Shown in pieces: positions 24,785-33,492 of a stretch of DNA of 64,000 nucleotides. Location: assembly GCA_013286785.1 (NCBI GenBank), contig JABDFC010000003.1:37570-101569 (forward strand). The letters are read 5' to 3'. The stretch is from Gammaproteobacteria bacterium (lineage in GTDB: Bacteria; Pseudomonadota; Gammaproteobacteria; UBA6186; Azoamicaceae). A program made the translations under genes and the position numbers. The notes beneath the pieces were generated by a model that saw nothing but the letters and a program-made list of their open reading frames with translations, ran no database searches and was not told where the DNA came from. Within the stretch, counting starts at the first letter, position 1, and every line of letters starts with the position of its first letter.

Positions 24785-24853
24785 GCCTAACTTTATGATT
24801 CCCTTCTCCCCAAGTATTGGGGAGAAGGTCCCCGAAGGGGGGATGAGGGGTTG
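24785..24853 (+). repeat. Palindromic repeat copy 3 (direct)
   Basis: A direct copy of the unit at 24183-24253, including the leader 'GCCTAACTTTATGATTCC' and ending GATGAGGGGTTG, with a few substitutions and one deletion (AAGTATTGGGG in place of AAGTCATTGGGG). No gene is attached. It ends about 40 bases before the coxC-derived duplication. Confidence 0.85.
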
Positions 24854-24891
24854 GTGGAACTTAAAGCATCAGAATGAGAAACAAAAAAATA

Positions 24892-25070
24892 TTACAACCA
24901 ATACACCAAAATAAACAACATCAACCACACAACATCCACGAAATACCAATACCAAGCAGCAGCTTCGAAACCAAAATGTTTTTCTGGAGTGAAATGTCCG
25001 CGCAAACAGCGCAGCAGAATAACTGTTAACATGATGGTTCCAATGGTGACATGCGCGCCATGGGAATCGG
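24892..25070 (-). pseudogene. Duplicated 3' end of coxC
   Basis: This 179-base stretch is a copy of the last part of coxC at 28155-28333, in the same orientation and exactly 3,263 bases away. I count eight mismatches, about 95.5% identity, and the match starts at the coxC stop codon. Seven of the eight differences are A or T here where the intact gene has G or C, as expected for drift in a dead copy. It encodes about 59 C-terminal residues without a start, and the sequence upstream of it (25071 onward) is unrelated to coxC. Confidence 0.93.
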
Positions 25071-25263
25071 AAAACTCTTTTTTAGTATTGATCCGGTCAT
25101 ACCGGGATTTTTACGGTGTATTAATATTCGTGAGTCATTTATTATCCACTTGAATTTACAATATTTAAATTGGAGTGAGTTAGTGGAGATCAACATTCTT
25201 GAAAGGATGATTAGCCTTTAATTTGTTGTTCGCAATAATCTTTTTGATAAAAGGGGAATGCTA

Positions 25264-27831
25264 ATGGAAACTTCTGAAATTGTACAGTCCAAATTAGAAG
25301 AAGAAAAATCAAAACTAACATCAGATAAGCGTCCGAGTCATCTTGTTTATGCCCTAATGAGTAAGCAAACATATAGAGGGAGTGATCTTAAAAAAAGTTC
25401 TTCCTTAATTGATATTGATGGAAATCCAGATTCAAGGTGGACAGTCAAAAAAACATTGGTAGGGAAATCAGGGTATTGCGGGGTTATATTTCTCAACAAA
25501 ACCGATAATCAAATAGTGGTTGTTCATAGAGGGACTAATACCCTAAAATCCTTATTACAGAACTTGTATGGTATCTACCGTAATAAATTAAGTAAACATA
25601 ATAATCTTGCTTATAAGTTGACAGTAGAAGCGGTAGAAATGGCTAGAAGCAATCGTGCTACTTTATCTTTTACTGGGTATTCATTAGGAGCCTTTCTTGC
25701 TGAACTGAGTGTTTTCTATTGTTGTAATACTCTTAAGTTTCCTGATGTTAGTGCAGTTACGTTTGAAAGCCCTGGCTCTAAAGGGAGTCTAGATGAATTA
25801 CAATTTCACTCTCGTTGGCGAAGTGGAGAAATAGATTTAACAGACTTAGATGTTACCAGTTATGTGTCTTCCCCTAGCCTAATTAATACCTGTAACTATC
25901 AGATAGGTACCCTATACCTCTTGAGCATAGGCTCGGAATCCAGTTGGTATTCAGAACCAGCTAATGGTATAGATGACATCATTCGTGCATTTAATAGCGC
26001 AGAAAGACCTGTCCCACAATGTGTTAAGACCTGGCCAATAGGTAGCAGTGTATACAGAACGTTTTTTGAATCCGAAGAGTTTAAGAGCTCGAGTTATAGT
26101 AAGGATGATATTGCTCAATGTGAAAGACATTTTCGAGTACAGTCCATAGGACTTGATGAAGAATTAAGCAAAAATAACGTATTAGCTCTTAAACATTTCT
26201 CTACTGAATTGCAGGGAATATTACTAACCTTCTTTAATTGGAAGCAAGGCATAAAAACCTCTAGGCTAGCAAGTTATCTTGTGTCTTTAAAAATAAATGA
26301 CACGATTGTCCAACATTTATTGCAATATATCATTAAGAAAACAAGTAGTAGAAAACTGGTGGTGGTTTTACCGACAGAAGATATTATGATGTTTCGCAAG
26401 CAACTTTCGTGGTGGTTAGAAAAGTATGGTTATAAGCTTCAAAAGCTCATGGCAAAGTATCCTGATAATATCCGGGAAGGCAAGGAAATCATTGAAGGAC
26501 TGTGCATGCCTAATGGCAGCATCAGCAAAGTTGATTTACTTAAAAAAATTAGAGCACTTACTATGAGTATTTCAGAAAGCATTTCAATGAAACAATCACA
26601 ACCCGATCTCCAGGAAGATGCAGTGAAACCAAAAATAAGCAGAATGGTTTTCTTTGGAGATAGTCTTTCTGATAGAGGAACCGCAGAGCGCAGAATAATT
26701 GGAGACGTCTTACCCATGAGATTTGCCAGTGGTCTAAAACAAAAATCGTTAACTGGTCGTTTTACAAATGGCCTAGTCTGGATTGATTATTTAGCGGAAA
26801 CTCTTATTTCAGGGCGTACACAAGCTAAAAGAGACTCAGAAATGTCGCAAGGCGGTTCTGTACCATTTTCACCCCCAAGCAGTATCGGAATGCCTTCCTA
26901 TATTAGACTTGATACACAGGTACAAGCAAGTTGGAATAATGAGCTAATGTATACCTATGCTGAAGGAGGGTTAACGTCCGCCAGATATCATGATCGTGAG
27001 AACATTGTAGGGAGCATTATAGGGAGCATTGTAGGAGACATTAAAGAATGTTTTTTATCTAATTATATTTTATCTAATTTAGATAAAAAACGTATTCTAT
27101 TTTTACAACATGAGAATGAGAAAAGAACTACTTCGAAAGCTAAAGAAGACACCTTGATTGTCGAATGGTCTGGTGCTAATGATTTAATTACCCTACAGCC
27201 CATACCAGAGGAAGGGCATGCTAAAAGTGCTGTGTATGCACGCATAGAAAATGTAAGAAGTTTAATTGAGAGGGGTTATCGTAATTTTGTTTTGATAAAT
27301 CTACCAAATTTGTCATTGACTCCACGTTATCAAAAGCTACGCAGGAGCATTCAAGATACTGTAAAGAATGTATGTGATTATTTTAATAACTTATTGTCTC
27401 AACAAGTAGACAGGTTAAAATCTGAATACCCAAGCTGTAAATTTGTATACTATGATGCTAACCGCATTTTTGAAGAAGGATATAAGAATCCGATAGCACT
27501 TGGATTTGCGGTTGACAAAATAAGATTATCGTTTTGTTCAGATGAGAAAAATCGTCATACTGAATTTCAACGTGGCAGTAGATATATGTTTTGGGATGAT
27601 GTGCATCCTGATACGGAAGTACATAAAACATTATCAGATGATTTTTATATTACTATGATGTCAAAATTTGTACTCCCTGCCAATTGTTCTACATCTCTTG
27701 CAGCGGCGGCAAATGATGATAGTAAAAGACGTCTTGAAATTCTGCATCAGTATAAATCATCCGGTAGATCAACAGCGATTACTAGATCTGCAGAGGAAGA
27801 TACTGCTCGGCGAGAAAGGCCGAAACAATAG
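25264..27831 (+). CDS. Two-domain lipase: class-3 lipase fused to GDSL/SGNH hydrolase
   Basis: An 855-residue protein from the ATG at 25264, seven bases after AAGGGG (an ATG at 25258 is too close). Domain 1 (about 25-200) looks like a class-3 alpha/beta lipase: 'IVVVHRGTNTL' near 84-94 and the nucleophile elbow FTGYSLGAF with Ser140. Domain 2 (about 458-805) is a GDSL hydrolase: FFGDSLSD with Ser467, GRFTNGLVWIDYLA, GAND at 637-640, and WDDVHPD giving the Asp778-x-x-His781 pair. The second domain resembles the PlaA/PlaC type of Legionella lysophospholipases. No signal peptide is visible, and the C-terminus is polar and charged. The gene lies inside the duplication that splits the cox cluster. 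A secreted phospholipase or effector is likely; specificity is unknown. Confidence 0.88.
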   Translation: METSEIVQSKLEEEKSKLTSDKRPSHLVYALMSKQTYRGSDLKKSSSLIDIDGNPDSRWTVKKTLVGKSGYCGVIFLNKTDNQIVVVHRGTNTLKSLLQNLYGIYRNKLSKHNNLAYKLTVEAVEMARSNRATLSFTGYSLGAFLAELSVFYCCNTLKFPDVSAVTFESPGSKGSLDELQFHSRWRSGEIDLTDLDVTSYVSSPSLINTCNYQIGTLYLLSIGSESSWYSEPANGIDDIIRAFNSAERPVPQCVKTWPIGSSVYRTFFESEEFKSSSYSKDDIAQCERHFRVQSIGLDEELSKNNVLALKHFSTELQGILLTFFNWKQGIKTSRLASYLVSLKINDTIVQHLLQYIIKKTSSRKLVVVLPTEDIMMFRKQLSWWLEKYGYKLQKLMAKYPDNIREGKEIIEGLCMPNGSISKVDLLKKIRALTMSISESISMKQSQPDLQEDAVKPKISRMVFFGDSLSDRGTAERRIIGDVLPMRFASGLKQKSLTGRFTNGLVWIDYLAETLISGRTQAKRDSEMSQGGSVPFSPPSSIGMPSYIRLDTQVQASWNNELMYTYAEGGLTSARYHDRENIVGSIIGSIVGDIKECFLSNYILSNLDKKRILFLQHENEKRTTSKAKEDTLIVEWSGANDLITLQPIPEEGHAKSAVYARIENVRSLIERGYRNFVLINLPNLSLTPRYQKLRRSIQDTVKNVCDYFNNLLSQQVDRLKSEYPSCKFVYYDANRIFEEGYKNPIALGFAVDKIRLSFCSDEKNRHTEFQRGSRYMFWDDVHPDTEVHKTLSDDFYITMMSKFVLPANCSTSLAAAANDDSKRRLEILHQYKSSGRSTAITRSAEEDTARRERPKQ

Positions 27832-28154
27832 CGAAAGGCAAGCTTGGGGAAGCCTGGTTAACATTTTGAGAACGAAATGGAATGGTAAAACATGCTAAAG
27901 ATGTTGCGTCATGACGAGTACAGATGCGTGAGTTAAATGTTATATTAAGGTGGGAGTTGTGCAGTTTAGGCGCCCCTCTTCGTCGCGAGCCAAGGAAGCG
28001 AGTGAAACGAGCGCCGCGAGCAGTACGAGATACCTTCTTGCTTTTCAATATTTTTTTCCATTTTTTTGGCTTTGTAGGGTTGTAATGTGGATATCCTCGG
28101 TTAGAGAGGCAGCATAAAGCGGCAGTGTCAAATAAATAAGTTTATAGTAATAGC
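27832..28154. other. Intergenic end of the island
   Basis: About 320 bases between the lipase gene and coxC. A GC-rich patch at about 27968-28025 (containing GGCGCCCCTCTTCGTCGCGA and GAGCGCCGCGAGC) differs from the AT-rich surroundings and may be another repeat. I see no gene, tRNA or integrase. Confidence 0.5.
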
Positions 28155-29030
28155 TTACAACCAATACACCAAAATAAACAACATCAACCACACGACATCC
28201 ACGAAATGCCAATACCAAGCAGCAGCTTCGAAACCAAAATGTTTTTCTGGGGTGAAGTGTCCGCGCAAGCAGCGCAGCAGAATAACCGTTAACATGATGG
28301 TTCCAATGGTGACATGCGCGCCATGGAAACCGGTGAGCATAAAGAAAGTAGAACCATAGATCCCAGAATTTAATTTGAGACCCAATTCTGTATAGGCATG
28401 ATGATATTCATAAGCTTGTAATGATAAAAATAAAACACCCAGTAGAATCGTGACCAATAACCCTAATTTTAAGTGACCGCGGTGATTATTTTTGAGCGCA
28501 AGATGTGCCCAAGTAATGGTCGCGCCAGAAGATAATAAAATGAGCGTGTTTAAAGAAGGAATGCCCCAAGCGCTCATGACTTCTTTAGGGCCAACAAAAA
28601 GCGCGGGATCCGGATTTTTTAACAATGGCCAAACGGCTTGAAAATGATCCCACAGAACCGTATGGGTAGAAGGTTTGGCGCCTAACCCTCCCAGCCACGG
28701 AACCGAAAGCGTTCGTGCATAAAACAGTGCGCCAAAAAAAGCCACAAAAAACATGATTTCAGAAAATATAAACCAAACCATGCCCCAACGAAAAGAACGA
28801 TCCAGTTGGGGGCTGTATAATCCTTCGGCGCTTTCCATGATCACCGATCTGAACCACCCAAACATCATATAGGCCAGAATGACAGCGCCAGTAAAGAAGA
28901 TTCCCCAAGCATAAGGGTGTTGGTGCAGAACGTTGACTCCGCCAATGACGAGCATAAAGAGGCCAACCGATCCAATAATGGGCCAATGGGTGTGGGCTGG
29001 AACATAATAGTGTTGATATTTTTCGGTCAT
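28155..29030 (-). CDS. coxC: Cytochrome c oxidase subunit III
   Basis: Core membrane subunit of the aa3-type terminal oxidase, with seven hydrophobic helices over 291 residues. Family marks include the start 'YYVPAHTHWPIIGSVGLF', 'SPQLDRSFRWGMVWFIFSEI' with the conserved helix-III glutamate, 'LSSGATITWAHLAL' and the closing '[19 protein letters not shown]'. It overlaps ctaG by four bases. Its last 179 bases are duplicated at 24892-25070, and the gene itself is intact through its stop. Confidence 0.97.
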   Translation of the reverse strand: MTEKYQHYYVPAHTHWPIIGSVGLFMLVIGGVNVLHQHPYAWGIFFTGAVILAYMMFGWFRSVIMESAEGLYSPQLDRSFRWGMVWFIFSEIMFFVAFFGALFYARTLSVPWLGGLGAKPSTHTVLWDHFQAVWPLLKNPDPALFVGPKEVMSAWGIPSLNTLILLSSGATITWAHLALKNNHRGHLKLGLLVTILLGVLFLSLQAYEYHHAYTELGLKLNSGIYGSTFFMLTGFHGAHVTIGTIMLTVILLRCLRGHFTPEKHFGFEAAAWYWHFVDVVWLMLFILVYWL

Positions 29031-29584
29031 GTTCCGCTCTCCTTGATGCGATCAGTCACGTCAAATAAAGTATACGATAAAGTTAATCGATGAATTTTTT
29101 CTGGGAACTCGGGATCTAACCAAAATCTCAACGGCAAGTCGAGTGCTTCCCCAGGTTTTAGCGTTTGTTGATTAAAGCAAAAGCATTCCAGTTTTTTAAA
29201 ATGTTTGGCGACAGTCCCAGGGCTAATGCTGGGAATGGCCTGGACGATCATTTTCTTATTGGTTAGGTTTTTTACATGATAAGACGTGTGCGTCAATTCA
29301 CCGGGTACAACTTGTAGGGCAACGTGGTTTGGGGTGAATTCGCAGGGTAATTGTTCGTTGCGGTTGGTATCGAATTCGACAGTGACTCGTCGTAGCGAAG
29401 GATTGGCTTCATTTGACTGATAGCGCGAATATTGAATGGGATGGTTCACATCTATTTTTCCATTCAGCCCGGTCACTTGGCAAAACACGTTGTACAGTGG
29501 AATTAACGCAAAGGTGAAACCAAACATCAAGAGTGCTGCAATGCCGAGAACAGTCACCGTTTTTCTCAGTGGTTTTTTCATCAA
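29027..29584 (-). CDS. ctaG: Cytochrome c oxidase assembly protein CtaG/Cox11
   Basis: A copper chaperone that supplies CuB of subunit I. One N-terminal anchor (VTVLGIAALLMFGFTFALIP) is followed by a periplasmic Ig-like domain. The copper-binding CFCF pair lies in 'KKLECFCFNQQTLKPGE', and 'LPCEFTPNHVALQVVPGE' is the family's conserved strand. Length 185 is normal. It overlaps coxA upstream and coxC downstream by four bases each, so all three are translationally coupled. Confidence 0.96.
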   Translation of the reverse strand: MMKKPLRKTVTVLGIAALLMFGFTFALIPLYNVFCQVTGLNGKIDVNHPIQYSRYQSNEANPSLRRVTVEFDTNRNEQLPCEFTPNHVALQVVPGELTHTSYHVKNLTNKKMIVQAIPSISPGTVAKHFKKLECFCFNQQTLKPGEALDLPLRFWLDPEFPEKIHRLTLSYTLFDVTDRIKESGT

Positions 29585-31173
29585 TTAACCTGAGGGGGTG
29601 TGGAAAAACTGTGATAGGGAGGAGGGGAGGTTAAGGTCCACTCCAGTCCATGGGCGCCTTCCCAGACTTTATCCGGGGCTTTTGGGCCGCCGCGAACGGC
29701 TTTGATCACAATATACAAAAATAACAGTTGAGAAGCGCCAAACACAAAGCCGCCGATACTGGCGATTCTATTAAAGTCGGCAAATTCTAGCGCATAGTCG
29801 GGAATTCGTCTTGGCATGCCCGCCAACCCCAAAAAATGCATGGGGAAAAATAGAACATTGAGTGCAATGGCAGACAACCAAAAATGAATGCGACCTAAAG
29901 TCTCGCTGTAATAATGGCCGGTCCACTTGGGCAGCCAATAATAAGTCGCAGCAATGATCCCAAAGATGGCCCCCGGAACTAAAACATAATGGAAATGCGC
30001 CACCACAAAATACGTATCATGGTATTGATAGTCTGCCGGAACCATCGCGAGCATCAGGCCAGAGAACCCTCCAATGGTGAATAAAACCACAAAGCTGGTT
30101 GCAAATAACATGGGGGTTTCAAAACTTAAAGCGCCTCGAAACATGGTGGCGACCCAGTTAAAAATTTTAACGCCCGTTGGGACTGCGATAAGCATGGTGG
30201 CAAGCATAAAATAAATTTCACCGATGACGGGGATCCCAGTCGTAAACATATGATGCGCCCAAACGAGGAAGGATAAGAGCGCAATAGAAGAGGTGGCATA
30301 CACCATCGAAGTGTAGCCAAACAAGGGCTTTCGACTAAAAGTCGGTATAATTTCGGACATAATGCCAAAGCTCGGTAAGATCATGATGTACACTTCGGGA
30401 TGGCCAAAAAACCAAAAGATGTGTTGATACATCACGGGATCACCACCACCCGCGGCATTAAAAAAACTGGTTCCAAAATTTCGATCCATTAACATCATGG
30501 TGACGGCACCTGCTAAGACCGGCATGACAGCAATCAGCAGAAAGGCTGTAATTAACCAAGTCCAAACAAAGATAGGCATCTTCATCATCGTGAGCCCAGG
30601 TGCTCGTAAATTGAGAATGGTGGCAATAATGTTGATGGCACCCATAATGGAAGAAAGCCCCATCAGATGGATAGAAAATATGAAAAAGTCAGTACTTTTA
30701 GGCCCATAGGTAGTCGAGAGCGGGGCATAAGCGGTCCAGCCGAAATCGGGTGCGGGCCCTTTCATAAAAAGAGTGCTCATCAAAATGGTAAACGCAAAGG
30801 GTAACAACCAAAATGACCAATTGTTCATGCGCGGGAGCGCCATGTCCGGAGCACCAATCATTATTGGGATCATCCAATTGGCAAGACCGACAAATCCCGG
30901 CATGACAGCACCAAAGATCATAATCAGTCCATGCATGGTGGTTAATTGATTGAAAAAGCCCGGTTCAAAAAATTGTAGGCCGGGCTTAAAGAGTTCAGCC
31001 CGAATACACATGGCCATACTGCCGCCCGCTAAGAACATCATAAAACTGAACCATAAATAGAGAGTACCAATATCTTTATGGTTGGTTGTCATGACCCAGC
31101 GCATCAGGCCTTTCTCAGGGCCATGAAATCCATGTTGCATTTCGTGGTCAGAATGGATGGCAACACTGCTCAT
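29581..31173 (-). CDS. coxA: Cytochrome c oxidase subunit I
   Basis: Catalytic subunit of the aa3 oxidase, with 12 hydrophobic helices over 530 residues. The heme-copper centre shows in 'FGHPEVYIMILP' (CuB His and the cross-linked Tyr four residues on), 'WAHHMFTTG' (the CuB His-His pair) and 'VVAHFHYVLVPG' (heme ligands). 'TTMHGLIMIFGAVMPGF' carries the low-spin heme His. The proton-channel Asp segment 'GLANWMIPIMIGAPDMALPR' is also present. It follows coxB by 16 bases. Confidence 0.98.
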   Translation of the reverse strand: MSSVAIHSDHEMQHGFHGPEKGLMRWVMTTNHKDIGTLYLWFSFMMFLAGGSMAMCIRAELFKPGLQFFEPGFFNQLTTMHGLIMIFGAVMPGFVGLANWMIPIMIGAPDMALPRMNNWSFWLLPFAFTILMSTLFMKGPAPDFGWTAYAPLSTTYGPKSTDFFIFSIHLMGLSSIMGAINIIATILNLRAPGLTMMKMPIFVWTWLITAFLLIAVMPVLAGAVTMMLMDRNFGTSFFNAAGGGDPVMYQHIFWFFGHPEVYIMILPSFGIMSEIIPTFSRKPLFGYTSMVYATSSIALLSFLVWAHHMFTTGIPVIGEIYFMLATMLIAVPTGVKIFNWVATMFRGALSFETPMLFATSFVVLFTIGGFSGLMLAMVPADYQYHDTYFVVAHFHYVLVPGAIFGIIAATYYWLPKWTGHYYSETLGRIHFWLSAIALNVLFFPMHFLGLAGMPRRIPDYALEFADFNRIASIGGFVFGASQLLFLYIVIKAVRGGPKAPDKVWEGAHGLEWTLTSPPPYHSFSTPPQVN

Positions 31174-31189
31174 GATAATTTTCCTAGGG

Positions 31190-31969
31190 TTAAGGTTGGT
31201 TCATCGCTTTTTGGCTTTGCAGCCACGCTTGATATTCAGCTTCTGGCTTAACATCGATAACGATTGGCATAAATCCGTGGAGTGCTCCACATAATTCTGC
31301 GCATTGGCCGCGATAGATGCCCGTTTTTTCAATGATAGCCCAGGCTTCGTTGATAAAGCCTGGAATAGCATCTTTTTTGACACCCAAAGCAGGCATCCAC
31401 CAGGCATGGATCACGTCATTGGATGTCGTTAAAAATCGAATTTTCTTTTTTTCGGGTAAGACCAGTGGGGTGTCCACTTCTCGCAAGTAATGTTCGTTCT
31501 TAATATCACGATTTTGGATCTGATCCTGCGGGGTAGAAATTCGACTGAACAAACGAACTCCTTCCCCTAAATATTCATATTCCCAGTACCATTGGTGTCC
31601 CGTAATTTTGATCGAGAGATCGGAATCGGTTTTTGTGTCGTTCATTTTGATCAGCAATCGCGCTGCAGGGACTGCCATTAAGATCAAAATCGTAAAGGGG
31701 ATCAAGGTCCAAATAATTTCGACGGTCGTATTTTCGTGAAAATGGGCGGCAGTGACGCCTCTTGACTTACGGTGCCAAAAGATGGCGTAGAACATGACAC
31801 TGAAAACACCTGCCCCAATAACCACACAAATCCAAAAAATAGTCATGTGCAGTTGATGGATCCCTTGGCTGATTTGTGTGATCCCAGGAGTCATGTTGAA
31901 CACATAATCAGCATTGGCGATCGTGCTAATGATCCATAAAAGACCCAGTCCGATGGCCTTCTGCGACAT
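31190..31969 (-). CDS. coxB: Cytochrome c oxidase subunit II
   Basis: Receives electrons from cytochrome c through the CuA centre. A signal peptide (MSQKAIGLGLLWIISTIANA) and two transmembrane helices precede the periplasmic cupredoxin domain. CuA ligands are visible: His in 'DVIHAWWMPALGVKKDAIPG', then Cys, Cys, His and Met in 'GQCAELCGALHGFMPIV'. There is no fused cytochrome c domain. I start it at the ATG at 31969, which has AAGGAGA upstream; the open frame to 32014 is less likely. It is the first gene of the operon. Confidence 0.96.
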   Translation of the reverse strand: MSQKAIGLGLLWIISTIANADYVFNMTPGITQISQGIHQLHMTIFWICVVIGAGVFSVMFYAIFWHRKSRGVTAAHFHENTTVEIIWTLIPFTILILMAVPAARLLIKMNDTKTDSDLSIKITGHQWYWEYEYLGEGVRLFSRISTPQDQIQNRDIKNEHYLREVDTPLVLPEKKKIRFLTTSNDVIHAWWMPALGVKKDAIPGFINEAWAIIEKTGIYRGQCAELCGALHGFMPIVIDVKPEAEYQAWLQSQKAMNQP

Positions 31970-32069
31970 ACGGGAACTCTCCTTGTTTTGGCGAAAAAGG
32001 TTATAAAACAGCATTGGACCTCGGATATTATCGTTACGTCAACTAAAGTTTATACCGAACTTGAAGTAG

Positions 32070-32099
32070 TTGTATAGCATAAATAAAAGCCAGTATACT
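32070..32099 (+). promoter_or_regulatory. Possible promoter for the WaaE-like glycosyltransferase
   Basis: TTGTAT at 32070-32075 and TATACT at 32094-32099 with an 18-base spacer lie 36 bases before the ATG at 32135. The -10 matches the sigma-70 consensus at five of six positions, the -35 at three. Weak evidence. Confidence 0.3.
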
Positions 32100-32134
32100 G
32101 CAACACTCTTTATTACCTGAATTTCGTAACGAAT

Positions 32135-32884
32135 ATGTCTTTTATTAGTGTTATTGTAATTACTAAAAATGAAGAACAGCGCATCGAAGACTGCCTAAAA
32201 TCTGTGGACTGGGCCAGTGAAATAATTGTTGTGGATTCTGGTAGCACGGATAGAACGGTTGAAATCTGCCGAGCTTACACCGATAAAGTGGTGGTGACAG
32301 ATTGGCCAGGATATGGTGCCCAGAAGCAACGCGCCTTAGAGTTGGCAACGGGAGAATGGGTACTGTCGATCGATGCGGATGAACGAGTCACTCCAGCTTT
32401 GAAACAAGAAATTTTAGCCGTGCTGCCAAATACAGACGATGATGCCTTTGAAATTTCTTTTTGCTCTGAATATTGCGGCAGAAAAATCCGGTTTGGAGAT
32501 TGGTGGAATGATCGCCAAGCTGTTTTGTTTCGGCGCACGAAGGGGAAATTTGTTTCATTGTTGGTTCACGAACGGATCGAGATCCAGGGTCGGATTGGGC
32601 GAATGAAAGGAAAAATCCATCATTTGGCATTTCCAAACTTACAAGTTGTTTTGAAAAAAATGAACGATTATTCGAGTTGGAGTGCAGAGCAAAAGCACAG
32701 TCAGGGTAAGAAGGGAGGGCTATTGAAAGCCGTTACCCATGGCCTATGGGCTTTTGTGCGGGGATATTTTCTTCGATTGGGTTTTCTAGATGGTAAAGAA
32801 GGGTTCTTGCTAGCAGTGTCGAATGCGGAAGGAACTTATTATCGGTATTTAAAGCTGATGTACCTACAGCAAAATGACCATTGA
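32135..32884 (+). CDS. Family-2 glycosyltransferase, WaaE/KdtX-like (LPS core)
   Basis: A GT-A fold glycosyltransferase of 249 residues. The opening 'SVIVITKNEEQRIEDCLKSV' and 'EIIVVDSGSTDRTVEICRAY' form the nucleotide-sugar site, and 'WVLSIDADERVTP' gives the metal-binding D-x-D. This pattern with 'WPGYGAQKQRALELATGEW' is typical of the WaaE/KdtX group, which adds a glucose to the inner LPS core. It is divergent from the cox operon. The sugar and acceptor are not fixed by sequence alone. Confidence 0.85.
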   Translation: MSFISVIVITKNEEQRIEDCLKSVDWASEIIVVDSGSTDRTVEICRAYTDKVVVTDWPGYGAQKQRALELATGEWVLSIDADERVTPALKQEILAVLPNTDDDAFEISFCSEYCGRKIRFGDWWNDRQAVLFRRTKGKFVSLLVHERIEIQGRIGRMKGKIHHLAFPNLQVVLKKMNDYSSWSAEQKHSQGKKGGLLKAVTHGLWAFVRGYFLRLGFLDGKEGFLLAVSNAEGTYYRYLKLMYLQQNDH

Positions 32885-32916
32885 CCATACCAACGGAATC
32901 GTTGGTACGGTCAATG
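32879..32916. terminator. Long hairpin overlapping the glycosyltransferase stop codon
   Basis: A 17-base-pair stem, CATTGACCATACCAACG / CGTTGGTACGGTCAATG with one G-T-type mismatch, and a four-base loop. It includes the TGA stop. No T-tract follows, so it may act as an mRNA-end or bidirectional element between convergent genes rather than a classic terminator. Confidence 0.45.
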
Positions 32917-32964
32917 GGTGTTCCTCAGGCTCTTACTAAAACCTCTCTTGCAAGCGCAATACGT

Positions 32965-33492
32965 CTATTGCTGGGGACCAGCTGCGCCTGTAGCAGGTTG
33001 TGTTGTAGGGGTTGTCATTGTCGATGGTGCTGTTGTTGCTGCAGGTGGAGTTGATTGCATAGCACTTCCGCCAGCGGATGCTTCAGGACCTTTGTTGGCT
33101 TCGCCACCCATGGATTTGCCTTGCTCATTCCCTGGTTTACCGCCATGCATTTCGCGTTCTTTACGTTCTTGTTCTCTGCGTTCCATTCGGCGTTTTTCCA
33201 TTTCTTTTCTCATTTTTTCACGTTCTTCCATCATTTTACGCCGATCTTGGTTCATGTCGCGGCGATCTCGATTCGCACCGCGTTGATCTCGATTCATTTG
33301 CTGTTCTTCTTTGTGCATGCCTCCACCAGCGGCCCCAGTTGGGGGGGTTGATTCCGTCATGGGTGGTGTTGACCCAGTGGTTGCTGGTGCTGATCCACCT
33401 GGAGGGGTAGAGGTTGCTTCATCAGCAAAGGGGGCAGAGCTTGCAAAGGCGATGCCTAAGGTCACTAACATTAACGTCATTTTTTTACTCAT
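32965..33492 (-). CDS. Secreted low-complexity protein with charged helix between Ser/Thr-Pro-rich arms
   Basis: A 175-residue protein I do not recognise. A signal peptide (MSKKMTLMLVTLGIAFASSAPFA) is followed by a 'STPP'-repeat arm (TSTPPGGSA, GSTPPMTESTPPT), then a highly charged Arg/Glu/Met-rich helix of about 60 residues (from KEEQQMNRDQRGANRDRRD to EREKMRKEMEKRRMERREQE), a Gly-rich part and a second Thr/Pro/Ala arm. The start has CAGGAG upstream. The long plus-strand frames over it are artefacts of the biased composition. A periplasmic structural or metal/cofactor-buffering role would be guesswork. Confidence 0.7.
   Translation of the reverse strand: MSKKMTLMLVTLGIAFASSAPFADEATSTPPGGSAPATTGSTPPMTESTPPTGAAGGGMHKEEQQMNRDQRGANRDRRDMNQDRRKMMEEREKMRKEMEKRRMERREQERKEREMHGGKPGNEQGKSMGGEANKGPEASAGGSAMQSTPPAATTAPSTMTTPTTQPATGAAGPQQ

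Noticed and set aside
24183..24853. Possible CRISPR array
   Set aside because: Three units only, with one inverted and spacing of about 320 and 155 bases; each unit is itself a double hairpin. This is not a CRISPR layout.
24892..25070. A second functional coxC gene
   Set aside because: Only the last 59 codons are present and the sequence upstream is unrelated, so it cannot be a working subunit.
20800..32000. Independent operons for each cox assembly gene
   Set aside because: The overlaps and spacing fit compact transcription units within the cluster; I saw no internal promoters or terminators strong enough to split them, apart from the island.
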